A stretch of 64,000 nucleotides of DNA from Xestospongia muta (taxonomy: Eukaryota > Porifera > Demospongiae > Haplosclerida > Petrosiidae), in NCBI GenBank assembly GCA_963693285.1, contig OY848917.1, forward strand, positions 3,710,618 to 3,774,617, written 5' to 3'. The position numbers and the translations under genes were made by a program. The notes beneath the pieces are model-generated. The model saw nothing but the letters and a program-made list of their open reading frames with translations. It ran no database searches and was not told where the DNA came from. This document shows positions 10,033 through 22,300 of the stretch, piece by piece (position 1 is the first letter of the stretch; each line of letters starts with the position of its first letter).

Positions 10033-13000
10033 TTTAAAGGGTCATGTAAAGACTCAGAGAAACTTTTCATCAAGAAAGTAGCACTTAATCTTGCTTGGGA
10101 ATTGAATGATACTATCACTTATTTAGTTACTGCTTCACAAACATGACAAAGCTAGAAATCAAGCAACAATTAATGAGTATATACAGAATGACAAAGCTTG
10201 CCATTTTATAACCACACCTTCTGGAATGTTAATAAATTTTCTTGCAATAACAACATCATAGCTGGGCCTAAGCTGGCATAGAATTTATAAATAACTTAGA
10301 AACTACAGCGAGGTTCGGCACTTTAGTGCCTTTCATTTGCCTAGCAGACACTCATCAAGAACAAGTTCCCTCAATGAGTGAACGTCATAGACTTTGGAGT
10401 GGTGGGTTAGGAGAGAAAAAGATTGTCTTTCGTCTGGATGGGGACTGGAGTCATATGAAAGAAGTCTTGATGGAAACCTTTCCACCATTAAAGAATGCTG
10501 GTGGTATGGAGCTTCTCTGTACTGCTGGTTCTTATTCAAAAAACTTAGTAGTAATCGAGACCAGATATATAATTAGTGTCCTGAGGTTAAAAGAGTATGT
10601 GGATCAAGCAAAGGTATATGTGAGACCTCTTCAAGTTGATTTGCCATTAACCTATGATGTTGACTTGCTGGAGGTCAGTAATATTAATACTTAACTGCTG
10701 TTATAACTTTTTATTTCCAACCTCCAGACTGACAAGATAAAAGAAAAATGTTTATTGTGTGAAAAACAAATTGCTATGCATGAAATGAAAGATTATTTGC
10801 AAGTATGCAACAATTCTGAAGAAATTGAGTGAGTTTATATAGCATGTTATACAGACAGTAATGATTAGAATACCACCTTAATATATTTTTAAATACTTAC
10901 CATGATGTATAGGTGCAGCATAGAGGATATTGGTGACAACATCCTAGCACCATTATCACCACCAATGCTACCAATATTGGTACAAGCACCTGACCCTTCT
11001 AGCGTGAGTGCAGTAGCAAGGTGAGCTATACTGTGTGAAATTTACAAACTTCTGTGTTGCCTGTGGTTGCCATGGACACTGTTGTGGTGTTGGCTAGGGA
11101 AAAACCAATAAAGTTGTACCTTCCTTTGGACAGGTGTTTGTGGTCATATCAAAGATAATAAGTTGTGATTACTGCCATTGTTTTTCTATTTAAATTTCAC
11201 AGTTTAGAAAGGAGTAATTTGTGTTTATTACATAAATATATAAGCACAGTTACACATACTTTATCAAATTTATTTCATTTTATACATGTCCATGACAGTA
11301 GTCTTGTGAATGATAATGGATCACTGGATGACAATGATGAAGAAATTCAGTCTATCATAGAAAAAGTCTCAAGGAACAAAGTTATATGGAAAAGTAAGTT
11401 TCCATTGGCCAATCATGATTAAATTTTTTTCCTGTATGTTGTAGCTTGGATGACATTATTAAGAAGCTACAACTTGACAATGGGATGGATCTGGACTTGT
11501 CTTCCGATGATCACGAAAATACAATGCTGTTAGAATTCAGCAGAGATCCCCTTCTAGAAGATGCTCTAATGCATGCTCAAATGCTAACATTTGATCCCAA
11601 GAAGACATTAAGAGTAAGTATTTCAACTAGGTCTAATAATAGCAAATAATTGCATATGTGCTATATGTATTCATGTTGATATTTAAGTTTGTGTAATTTA
11701 GGTTGTTTGGCTTTGTTCTACTAATACATGGCATAGTGTTATGAGACACATTCATTTTAGGTTTTTTTTAAAAGAGAGGAAGGTGTTGATATTGGTGGGC
11801 TTCGCCGCGAGTTTTGGAGGATCCTGATTAAAAACATAGTGGAAAAATACTGTATTGGTGATGAGTGCAAGAAGACGTTTTATCAAAATGTACCAGCATT
11901 GCAAGTAAGCGAAAGAGATAAAGGAATGAGTGTTATGTGTATCCTAGAGCAAGGTTTTCATGCACATTGGGATGTGGATTGGCATGTCAATTTTGCAAGA
12001 GGGCCATGGTTTTCCTGTGTTGTTGCCAGGATTGTATCAGTACATGGTCAGCAGAGACATCACAACAATTTCCATAGATGACAAAGAAATTACGAATCAA
12101 TCAGTTAAGTGCTTGGTAGCAGAAGTATGTGTACAGAACAGATAATAATCCATAATCCATCCATACCAATTCTGTTAGATCTCTGCTGTATCTGACAACC
12201 AATCTCTACAAAGTGTCTTGAGCCAAGAAGGATACCTTGCACTCTTATTGGAAACAGGTTACAGCAAACCAATCACTGCAATAACTCTTGCTGATCGTAA
12301 TATAATATCAGATGTTTTAAAAAGGTATCATTGTGTGATCAAAGTAAAGGCTGAAATTGACCAGTTTCTGGATGGGCTGAAGTTGTTAAAAATTGACAAA
12401 TATTTCCAGACACCCGGAAATAATGAAGGTGTTCATCACTGATCATGATGATACAACACACTAGAAATCACTCCTGGTATGTTTGGTGCATGTATTAACT
12501 CTAGATATTTGCAATAGTTATTGGAGTAGTTAGATCTTTACATTGGTTAGTTACTGTAACAACTCCAACATTTTGTTATTAGTGTTTCAGTTCTAGTATT
12601 ATTTTAAAATCTCAACTATACTATCAGTAAATATAGCATACTATCATGACAGATTTTAGTGTTTGTTTTGATTGACCAAAGGAACACTTGATTGTGTCTG
12701 ACTGTCTGTCTATTCTACTTTTACAGACTACATTAAGATGCTGCTAAAACCAGAGTTTTCTCATGATGAGCATTGGTACACTAAGGAGAGGCATGACTGA
12801 GAGGAGGCCACCTATATGTTCTTTTTAAGATTTCTCAATGAATGCCAAGGTAGGTAATTATTCAACATAGTAGTTTGTACATAATATTCATCAATGACCA
12901 CTTTTTTAGAAGGCTCTGTTCCAGTATCTTTGGAGGATGTGCTGGTATTCTTTACAGGCTCTGATAAAAAAAAAAAACAGTTACTGGTTACAGCAAAGCA

Positions 13001-13250
13001 CCGAGGCTGTTGTTTTCCAGTGACACAGGTCTAGCTACTTCATCTATTTGTGACTTCTCTCTCTCTCCCGGTCGTTCACTCAAATTATAATGGATTTAAG
13101 GACAGTCTGGTATTGTCACTGAAAGGACACATCGGTTTCGGATTAATTTGAAGACTTGATTCACTCGTATAACAATTAATCATTAATGAAAAAATTGATC
13201 TCACTTCATTATATACATATTATGTTGTAATAATGATCACGTGGTGAACA

Positions 13251-15217
13251 ATGGACTGTAGAGCTAGTCTTGCTGATCGCTTGATGCGAGTGGTACGAGA
13301 GCTGTCGAGGCGACTTGCCCAGGGTGACGACATAATGCCTTCATTATACCAATTGGAATCTGTTCACTCTGATGTTATTTATTTGGAATTATGTGGGATA
13401 CAACTTCCAATTCGAGCAACAGAGTTGATTGCAGAAGCTCTTTCGACAATAGAAGACTACTGCGAGATTACCCGCCGCACAATTGAAGTGGCTAATCGCA
13501 CTACAACTTGTCCGGGCAGACCGAGATTCGACCTGTCTCGTAGACAACTTGATCACCTGATGGAACTTGGGTTCACGGCAGTAGACATGGCATCCATTCT
13601 ATGTGTGTCTCGAAGCACTGTCCACAGAAGATTCCAAGAATTTGGAATGAGCATGGGGAGGAAGTATTTTATCATATCAAACGAGCATTTAGATAATATT
13701 GTGCGAAGCATTACGCATTACACATTTGTATCCTGATTGTGGTCAGAAAATGATGCAAGGCCACCTAAAGGAATGTGGTATTGTTGTACAGCAAACAAGA
13801 CTAAGAGAATCAATGTGACGAGTTGACCCTTTTGGTACAGAGATGCGTTTCAGACTGAATCTTCGTAGACGTCAATACAATGTGGCATTTCCTAATGAGC
13901 TTTGGCACTTGGAAGGAAATCATAAACTGATAAGGTTATTCATATTATTTTATACAATACATATCAATTGTTGTTTAAACACTAAATATTAATGTTGGCT
14001 GGTATATAGGAGGGATTGTAGCATTGGGTGTGTAGAACTGGGTGGAGTGCAAGGCAGGTCTTATTTTAGCCACTCCTCCTTGCCTACTTATGTGTCCTAT
14101 ATATATTTTAATATATTAACTTTTTTGTAATTGCATGTAGGTAGCGTTTTGTAATTCACGGTGGAATTGATGGCTATTCAAGGCTACCAGTATACCTGAA
14201 ATGCTCATCAAATAATTGCGCAAACACTGTACTTGGCTATATTTTGTTGAAGCTGTTCAAACCTATGGTCTACCACTTAGAATTCGTACAGATCTAGGAG
14301 GAGAAAATGTGGATATTGCCAAGTATATGTGGTCCCAACCTGACAGAGGTCCGGACAGAAATAGTGTTATTATGGGATGAAGTGTACACAATCAGCGGAT
14401 TGAGCATCTTTGGCGCAATGTCTTTCAGGGGTGCACTTGTTTATTCTACAGACTTTTTTATTATCTCGAAGATGTAGAAGTTCTTGACCCTTGCAACGAG
14501 CTTCATCTATTTGCTCTTCATTTTGTGTACTTACCCAGGATACAGAGGAGTTTGGATCACTTTTGCAATGCTTACATAACCATCCTTTAAGTTCTTGTCA
14601 CAATCAATCACCAGCACAGCTGTATTATGTAGGCTTTGAAAACAATATTGAGCATAACCGAAGGGTTGCAGATCAAGTTTACCAGGTATTTATTCCTGTT
14701 AATCGTGTTTGCATTTGCATGTTAAAACAGTCAACACGTGTGTGTGTGCACATGAATGTTGTAGGTATGTTGCTGAATGTTAAAAGAAAGCAGATTTGCA
14801 TTGTATATTGGTTCTCATTTACAAAAGTTTAGTAATGTACTAGATTTATGTAATGACATAACTTATTAGTGGTGACTTGGCCTGTGGTTATTGATTTGAG
14901 TACTTTCACATCAATCACACATGCATTGAAATAGGACAATACATGTTTATAAATTGCATTCAGTTATATGTCTTTTTCTCATACAGCTATCTACTAGTAT
15001 GTATGGGCTAGATTTAGATGCTCCACCATCAATTACACCTGATTCAATCGTCACTGTTCCCAATGTACAGGTGGATAATGAAGAAACATATTTGACTGCA
15101 CTTCAACATATCGATCCAGTCTCTCCTGACCATGATGATGATTATGGCATTAATTGTTATATGACAGTTATAGAGAGCCTAAATGGCATAGTTACCAAAA
15201 TAAACAATGACCATTAA
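13251..15217 (+). pseudogene. DDE integrase-like transposase, copy A (broken)
   Basis: Inferred exons 13251-13934, 14141-14685 and 14987-15217 (stop TAA). The N-terminus is helical, followed by a helix-turn-helix (MELGFTAVDMASILCVSRST). Then comes an integrase core of the animal family that carries [28 protein letters not shown] and RIEHLW. Here the first acidic residue is changed (WHLEGN). Breaks: a 7-nt insertion near 13715, TGA near 13817 and 14380, a 2-nt insertion near 14240, and a 1-nt loss near 14580. The last exon, ending in a short acidic tail, is intact. Role: mobilisation of the element. This copy cannot be active. Confidence 0.72.
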
Positions 15218-15442
15218 TTTAATAAACCTGTGTTTAATAATATAGTTATTGTGAAAAGAAAAAGAATCTCTATACTGCATATATGCCATACCTAAATGGA
15301 CATGTCTATATTATATATGTGTATAATTGTATACAATTATCTGGCTAGCAATAAAGTTGAAATAAATGAAGTTCAATTGATTACAGTAGTCAGAGAGAGA
15401 GGGAGTTGAAAAGGCACAGTAGAAATGAATGATTTATTATAT

Positions 15443-15582
15443 GGATAAATTAAATTCAGATACTGTATGCGTTAGTAACTCCACTTGTTATCATTATATA
15501 AATATGCATTGTGGATAAATTAAATTCAGATACTGTATGCGTTAGTAACTCCACTTGTTATCATTATATAAATATGCATTGT
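15443..15582. repeat. 70-bp tandem duplication, copy A only
   Basis: Two identical units starting GGATAAATTAAATTC at 15443 and 15513. Copy B has a single unit near 42284. Confidence 0.85.
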
Positions 15583-15634
15583 GTACGTACACTGTTTACA
15601 TGTACACAAGTTATGTCTCTTAGTTTTATGCCAA

Positions 15635-15766
15635 AAAACATGCATCTTGATGTCCATATCTTAATAGAGATATGTTGGCATTCCTGTTATGAATAAATAT
15701 AAGCATGTTGGACTTAATAATTGAATAAATATAGTCATGTTGCATTGGACTTAATAATTTTGACAC
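15635..15766 (-). repeat. Right inverted terminus of transposon copy A
   Basis: Reverse complement of the left end. It includes ATGCATCTTGATGTCCATAT, the CTTAATAGAGATATGTTGG stretch and the terminal TTTTGACAC. Confidence 0.65.
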
Positions 15767-16355
15767 TATTATATATATTATATATGAACTACTATATATA
15801 GATATCTTTTATTGTAACTAGCATCATGTGACAGAGTCAGTATAGAGTTTAGATATATCTATAACATGAAAAACAAATTACAATAATATAACTTTTCTAC
15901 CTTTCTGTTTAGCAAAATCATTAATTATATCACTGAAGTTTCTTGCTATATTCATGAGCTGTTAATGAAGTAAGGAAAATTGTATCAATTAATAGTGTAA
16001 TATTTTGAGTACATTGGTATAATTATTATTAGAATGCTCATACTATATACATACAGAACTGTTGAGATCACAGGACTAACTATACTGAGGCAAGATGGAG
16101 ATTTTGTTCCTTAAGTTTAATATTTAAAGAAACCAAGCATGGAAGTTTAACCTGATCTAGCTATTGTAATTAACAAAGATATCTCAATGAAACTCCAGCT
16201 TTAACTATATCATATATGCATATTCATTATTGTAACTGGTATTAACATAATTATAGTTAATAATTTATTATTAGGGAGTGGTCAGAAAGTCAAAGTGGGC
16301 GTCAACGTTGGCCTGTTATCTTTGAGTCCTAACTGTGTCCTTAAACTGTCTCAGT
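15767..16355 (+). promoter_or_regulatory. Upstream region of gene 2, candidate promoter/5' UTR
   Basis: Between the transposon end and the start codon. The last 80 bp before the ATG are less AT-rich and almost unchanged before gene 3 (43490-43571), including GTGGGCGTCAACGTTGGCC. No clear TATA box. Further left, CTGTTTAG followed by a short open stretch (15915-15970) could be an old exon, but I cannot support it. Confidence 0.4.
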
Positions 16356-19300
16356 ATGGCGACTAAAGATGGAAAAAAGATGGGATTTGTAAGTTAAACG
16401 ACTCATTAATAGTTAGTAATATGTTGTAATGACTCTATTTATCGTATAAAGTTGGTAATAGTTGTACACTCAGTCTTATCTCCTTTGTATACATTAACAT
16501 TGACACTACAGTATCTTGTATACTACTGAGTTATTACTAACTTCTATTAACATAGTCTCTCATTTAGTCTATTATAATACTCCTTTATATCAAGTGATAT
16601 CTATAGTAGTTAGGTGTGGCCTGACCCTTAGTTATTAATTAATTAAATAATCAGGTCTGTCACCTTATATAGTCATTGCTTGTGGAAATGGAGTCCCTGT
16701 GTCAGGACCACTTCATATACAGAAATTGTGACACACAGTTCTATAATAGAATGTGCTAATTAACTGCTGCAGCATATAGTGTGGTAAAACAAGTTTGATA
16801 TATACATGTTACTAGATCCTTCCTCTCTAAGCAAATGGGTGACGATGACAGACTGGGTTTTGGTATGACTACATGAGTTTTAAATGAGTTTAAAGATGAC
16901 TTATAATAACCTGGTGGAGTTAAGGATTTAAAAAAATCAGTGATGAAACATCAAAACCTTTTTCTAATAATTAAATTTGAAGTTAACATTTATACCTGCT
17001 CTACTTTTATTTGACTGTTTACTATTTCAATTATGATAGAAGGGTTAAAATAAGACTGATGTCATATCCTCCTGTAGTAGAGTTTTTCCAGCTGGTCACA
17101 TTTATATTTATTATACACAGTGGTTCTGACCCTCAACTTTCATAAGGACAAGAACATGCTTGACGATATCTATAGCTATACATTTAGTTGTCCTCTTAAA
17201 GTTGCTTTAGTCATTTGAGAACCCATTCTTACATGTACATGTACATGTAGTATGATAGGACACTAATAGTATTACTAAATTTACAATTATATTCATGACT
17301 TGTCAGCTTCTAAAGAATTACCAAGAAGACTGACAACACTGTGTTAATTATACATATAGGTTATTATGTAGGTTTATTGTAGATTTACTCCTTGAATACT
17401 TGTAATAAAATCATCATTTTTACATCATAAAAACAGTCTATAGGTAAGATTTGAAAAGTAACTATTTAAAATAGTCTTCTTTAGCTAGTGGTATGTAGGA
17501 GAGTCTTCAGAAGTAAGAGCAGAACTAAGAGAAACTATAGTTACATCTGTATCATAGATATTTCTTATTTAAAAGTCCAACCTAATTTCTAGCTACCACC
17601 TAGCAGTGTTTGTAGTGTAGGAAAAGTAAAAGGTTTCATTTACTTGTTTGGGAGTTTCACACTTCTCTCTCTATCTCTTCTACCTTTTCTGTCATTATAT
17701 ACTCTTGTTATTAACTTATTATATGTTAATGAGAAACATGATGACACCTTGTGTACTACTGATATGAGTGTGCATTATTTAGAGTATGTATGTTAGTTTA
17801 TGTACCTACTATAATTATACAGTGTAGTTATTATTTTGTATGTACATATTATAATAGACAATAGTGTGTGTGTGTTAATTGTCTGTTGTACTTCTGACAT
17901 CACAAACTGTTACTCACCTACATGTACTAATGTAACTTAATATCACATACTAGTACAAGTTGTAGACATGTCAAAATAATTGACAAATTATGAGATGACT
18001 ATAATTATAACATGACTAATTAATTGTATGTGGTTTATTCTTTTGAGTTATATAGTGAATTACTTTATAATAATGTGTTCCTCTTCCTTAGGGCTATGAT
18101 CTATATGTAGCTGCATTAGATGGTAATATAGCAAAAGTAAAGAAAACAATTGAAAATGAAAATATTCATGTTGATGCTACATATGTAAGTAATATCATTA
18201 TAATCACACTAAAATACTTACAAGATCTAATGGGAACTTTAATTATACAATGATTACTAATAGTATTGTTATTATTATTGTATAATTCTATTTTAAGTGT
18301 ATACAGACAAAAAGTACTTATTTTGGAACTAGAAAATAAATTATTGGCCAGAGAATATAAAGTGAAATTATTAAGTTAGTCAACAACAACTTTGAAGTGA
18401 CTATAGGTCATTGTGTTCATAATAATGTGTGAGGTCCACACTTTACAACTGATTTATAGCTGATCCAGTGTTTTCCTGAAGTGTGTTAAGTACATTTGTT
18501 ACACACTTTGATTTTCATTAGAAGTAGGTGGGGTTAAAGCCACACCCATCAAACAAGCTTGCCTTGAATTGTAATACTATTTTGTAAATAAAGTTTTATT
18601 AATAAAATGACTCGTTGAACATGTACTTTTTCCTGACTCTACTTTGGACTCTTCCAATCTTTCTTCAGATCTGTAAGAAAATGTCAAAGTGACCACATGA
18701 CTAAGTAATGTATTATCTAAAACTACTACATCATTTTTAATGTTGTTTAGTAGACAAGACTCATACTAATTACAGTGTAGTTGGTAACTTTGGTTTGTAA
18801 TAATATTATTTGGTAGATTGATCTACAATCTGATAATTTAACTTTGATATAATAAAATTTGACTGTGTTCTTCTGTTAACAAAGGAACATTCCTTGAGTA
18901 TATTGATACTGAGTCTGTTGAGAAACATTTGTAGAAAGTATGTTCTAGTCATTTTCTGTACTATATCACTTGAAAGTGTCCTCAATTAAACTTAAAACTC
19001 CACCCTCTACATGACAACAATTAATATTGGTTAAATTAAATTTGGTAGTCCATGTAAAGATTTGTCAAAACACCAAATTTAATTGTCTATCAAATTATCT
19101 AGTTATAGTGATAAAGTTAATGATGTGTGAAATTTGTAATGATTGTTTGTTGATTTGTCAAAGGATTATGTGTACTTTGTGGAATAAACTATGATATTGA
19201 GTTATTATAATATGTTTGTGTACTTAATATATCACATGTAATGATTTATCATTCATATCTCTTTGTTCAGGGTGGTTTCACAATGCTAATTAGAGCAAGT

Positions 19301-22300
19301 GAAGGAGGACGTGAAGAATTAGTTATTTATCTCTTAAGTATGGGAGCAACTGTGAACATTCAAAATTTTGTAAGTGTAGATATTTACATTGTATAGTATA
19401 TATTTCATGTTGTGTTATTATATTTATAAGTTATAACATAGGACAGCAACTATTTGTTTTGACATAAAGGATTACCTGTGTTGCTTAAAACTGTTGTCAT
19501 AACTTTAGCTATCATATCATAGCTGATATACAGAGTTCTAAAGCTACAGTTTATTATAAAGGTTAAGAGTCAATTCTCATATTTCTGGCTTTTATTATTC
19601 CTATATTTAAACACTGCCCTTGAATGGTGACCATCCTTGAATGTCTCTCCCTGTTGGACATGAATTAAACACTTCAACAAGTTCAGCTATATTCAGCTAT
19701 ATAGCACATGTGTAACAATTGATAAACCACACTCCCACAAAACCTTACTTCCATTTTTGATATTAATAAAATTTAATAAGACAGAACCATTCTATAAGAA
19801 CCAGTCTATATTGTCTACATGTACCTTGTATTTATACTAAACCACAAAAACTTGTGTTCTAACACAATATTAGCTGTAACATGATCCAATCTGTAGATGA
19901 GAACTTAGGTTTCAATCTGTGATATCTAGTATATTGTACATTAATTTATTAATAGACTTGACATTAAGGATTGTTATGTATTATACATAATCTTTAATGT
20001 TACAATAATGTTGTTTACACCATCATAATTTCACATGATCCTTTAATAGTCACATATAACAGTAACACTTAAACACACACATGTACATGTAATTCTAAAC
20101 AATCTTGAGAAACATTATATGCCAGGCTGTAACAATTGTGTATTAAGTAATATAATTATATGGACCCATATAGAAGACTGTCCCATTTTAGAAAGCTCTA
20201 ATAAAACTAGACAATAGTCTATCACATCTTTGAAAGAATGACATTTATGACATTGTATATCTAAGCCACTTTCTTTAGCATCATTACATTACATTAGCTT
20301 TATGTACTGTTGTACTGATAGAATTATCTTTTTAATGGACATTATCTTACTGCAGATAATAAAAATGCAGCTGCATCAATTAAGCAATGATGTTACTGTA
20401 TATTACAGCTGTATACTATTTTAATGATTCATGTAGACTATATACCTTAAACAAATTGGTTGTATTCCTGATGTGACAACTTTGTCACCATAAATATCAC
20501 AAACACCATTGCCATCAGAATTTTACTCAAAATGAGTCCATACCAAGCTTCTTTTGTGCTTGTTTATTGCTCCACCTGCAGCTGTCATAATTAATCAATG
20601 GGAGACTAGAGAATAATGTTTCTAACAACTTGATACACATTAGTTTTCGATGTTGACCAATTTGATACTAAAGTAAACTTAAGTTTGGTATGTGGGTGGC
20701 TAGTGGCTAGTTAGCTTTATTACAAGCGTGGTTAAAGGAGTGTGGTTAGTACAAATATTGATATTAATACGGCAATAATTGCAATACCAATAATAATTAA
20801 TATTCTAAAATATTGAAAGTATCAATTCAAAGTTCAACATATCATCCATTATTAATAACGATGCCTTTTTCACAAGCATGGTTCTCTTATGCATTATTTA
20901 ACACCACGTATTCATTACTAACTAGTAAAAAACCATGGCAGCACACGGTTCTTATCAAACAGTTAGTATATCACACAAAAATATTATATATAAAAATTTT
21001 ATTGATGGATCCTCGGAATTTTATTCCAGATTGTAGCTTCCAATTCTCTTGTGTGTGCTACAGCATGGTCCCTTGTGTGTGCTACAGCATGGTCCATCCT
21101 AGACAGAGTTACACAGCCTATGATTCTATGAGTGCTATACCAATATGTTATAAAGACTATGGCAATGTTTCTTATTACCTTCCTGAAAGACAAGGAACAG
21201 TTGTGTGGTAGGCATTGGCAGTCGAGTTATGTTGTGCATCATTTATGACCCACTGTAAGCTAACTATAGTGAGAATTGTCAAACAGTACATCAATATTAC
21301 CTTTCCATTTGCTGAGTACTGAAGTAGAGTTTTAACTTCATCAATCACTTTTATCATAGATTGCTCAGCACAGTATCTCACAATTTCAATATATGTTTGT
21401 GATTTATAAGCTACAGTTAAAATTCACTAAGAGTAAGTGTCTTGTTGTATAAATACTGTTAATCTTGTCCACTTCATTACTTGTAACAAACATTGAAGTC
21501 TATCCCATAAGATCCCACCACTTGATTCTATATGATATTGTAATTAGAGCATATCACTATATTTTACTAGTATGGGAGACAAATGTTATAGCCATTATCT
21601 GTAATGTTTTATTATAAATGAAATAAAAGCAGTCTATATAGTCTAAATGTAGATTTCATTTCTACTTGTAAACAGTACTGGCTACTTTTAACATATACAG
21701 AGTTATCCTGTCATACACATAATGTCACAATTATACACCTATAATGTACATTGTTACTATGTAACTTCTCTAGTTCTGATATCATTTAGTCTATGAATAT
21801 GATATGCTAAGCTGGGATATCTCATTTTAATATATCTAGCATGTTTTATGATATTTTAACAATATTCTTGACAATAGAGGTTGTTAACAGCTCTGTAATA
21901 CAGTTAACTCATTTACTGTTACTCTAAATAAATTGATTGGTTACTTTATATAGTTATTTAAATTACATATAAAGTATTAGACACTAAGAAGTAGTAAATA
22001 TCACTACAGTCATGTAGTTAATTGTCAGAGCTATGAAGATTCCATTTAATGTCTCATTAGTTAGACAACAAATTTAATGGATGTTGGGTCCTGTATTTGT
22101 GAGGGCTGTTGCTATGAAATTTATAAGAGGACAATCTTTGATACCACATACATGTCCTTTCTAAGAAGTCATTTGTTGAAGTTCATGAAATGTCATTTCC
22201 ATAGTAATCAAAACAACATATATATTGTCAAGAATTTTAAATGTATTTTGTAGTCATGTAAACAACCTAAATGATCATGAACAGGTTAAAAGAAGCAATT

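Larger units (their letters stand above)
9154..10334. mobile_element. Helentron-like non-autonomous insertion, only in copy A
   Basis: Absent from copy B, where the flanking coding sequence is continuous at about 37050. The left end begins AACCTCGCTGT. Its reverse complement ACAGCGAGGTT lies at 10305-10315, which is 19 nt inside the right end. It is followed by a hairpin, GGCAC-TTTA-GTGCC. Asymmetric inverted ends plus a 3' hairpin are features of Helitron2/Helentron-type elements, so that identity is inferred. The insertion splits the HECT-like coding exon. An ATT shared at both junctions could be a 3-bp duplication or chance. Confidence 0.6.
8674..13028 (+). pseudogene. HECT-like transposon protein with UBZ-like finger and UIM-like motif, copy A
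   Basis: Exons inferred: 8674-8867, 9033-9153 continued at 10335-10673 (split by an insertion), 10728-10828, 10913-11020, 11299-11393, 11445-11613, 11761-11904, 11948-12124, 12179-12476, 12729-12849, 12910-13028. Order of parts: a region with WSGGLGEKKIVF and VYVRPL typical of G2E3-like transposon proteins; a CLLC...C zinc finger in which the His ligand has become Tyr; the EEIQSIIEK UIM-like motif; HECT N-lobe strings REEGVDIGGLRREFW and IGMSILQEGHGFP; and the C-lobe start EDVLVFFTG. Breaks: the 1.2 kb insertion, a frameshift near 11370, a frameshift near 12400, TGA near 12800, and a long A-run near 12970. The catalytic Cys region is not visible. Confidence 0.7.
8289..15766 (+). mobile_element. 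HECT/integrase DNA transposon, copy A (decayed)
   Basis: About 7.5 kb bounded by inverted termini. GTGTCAAAATTATTAA at 8289 is the reverse complement of the sequence ending TTTTGACAC at 15766, and similarity continues inward for more than 100 bp (ATAACAGGAAT, CCAACATATCTCTATTAAG). Inside, in one orientation, lie a HECT-like gene and an integrase-like gene. I find no clear target-site duplication. The element lies inside a relic CARD exon, and the same insertion exists in copy B, so it predates duplication of the unit. I cannot place it in a named superfamily with certainty. Confidence 0.75.

Noticed and set aside
8271..15790. Target-site duplication of the HECT/integrase transposon
   Set aside because: The sequences just outside the two ends (left ...GGGGTCTGATCT, right TATTATATA...) do not match; AT-rich similarity is not enough.
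21175..21381. Minus-strand frame with a hydrophobic stretch, repeated at 48517 and 53185
   Set aside because: Lies in a duplicated intron block, lacks splice or start context and a known domain; both strands have equally long frames here.
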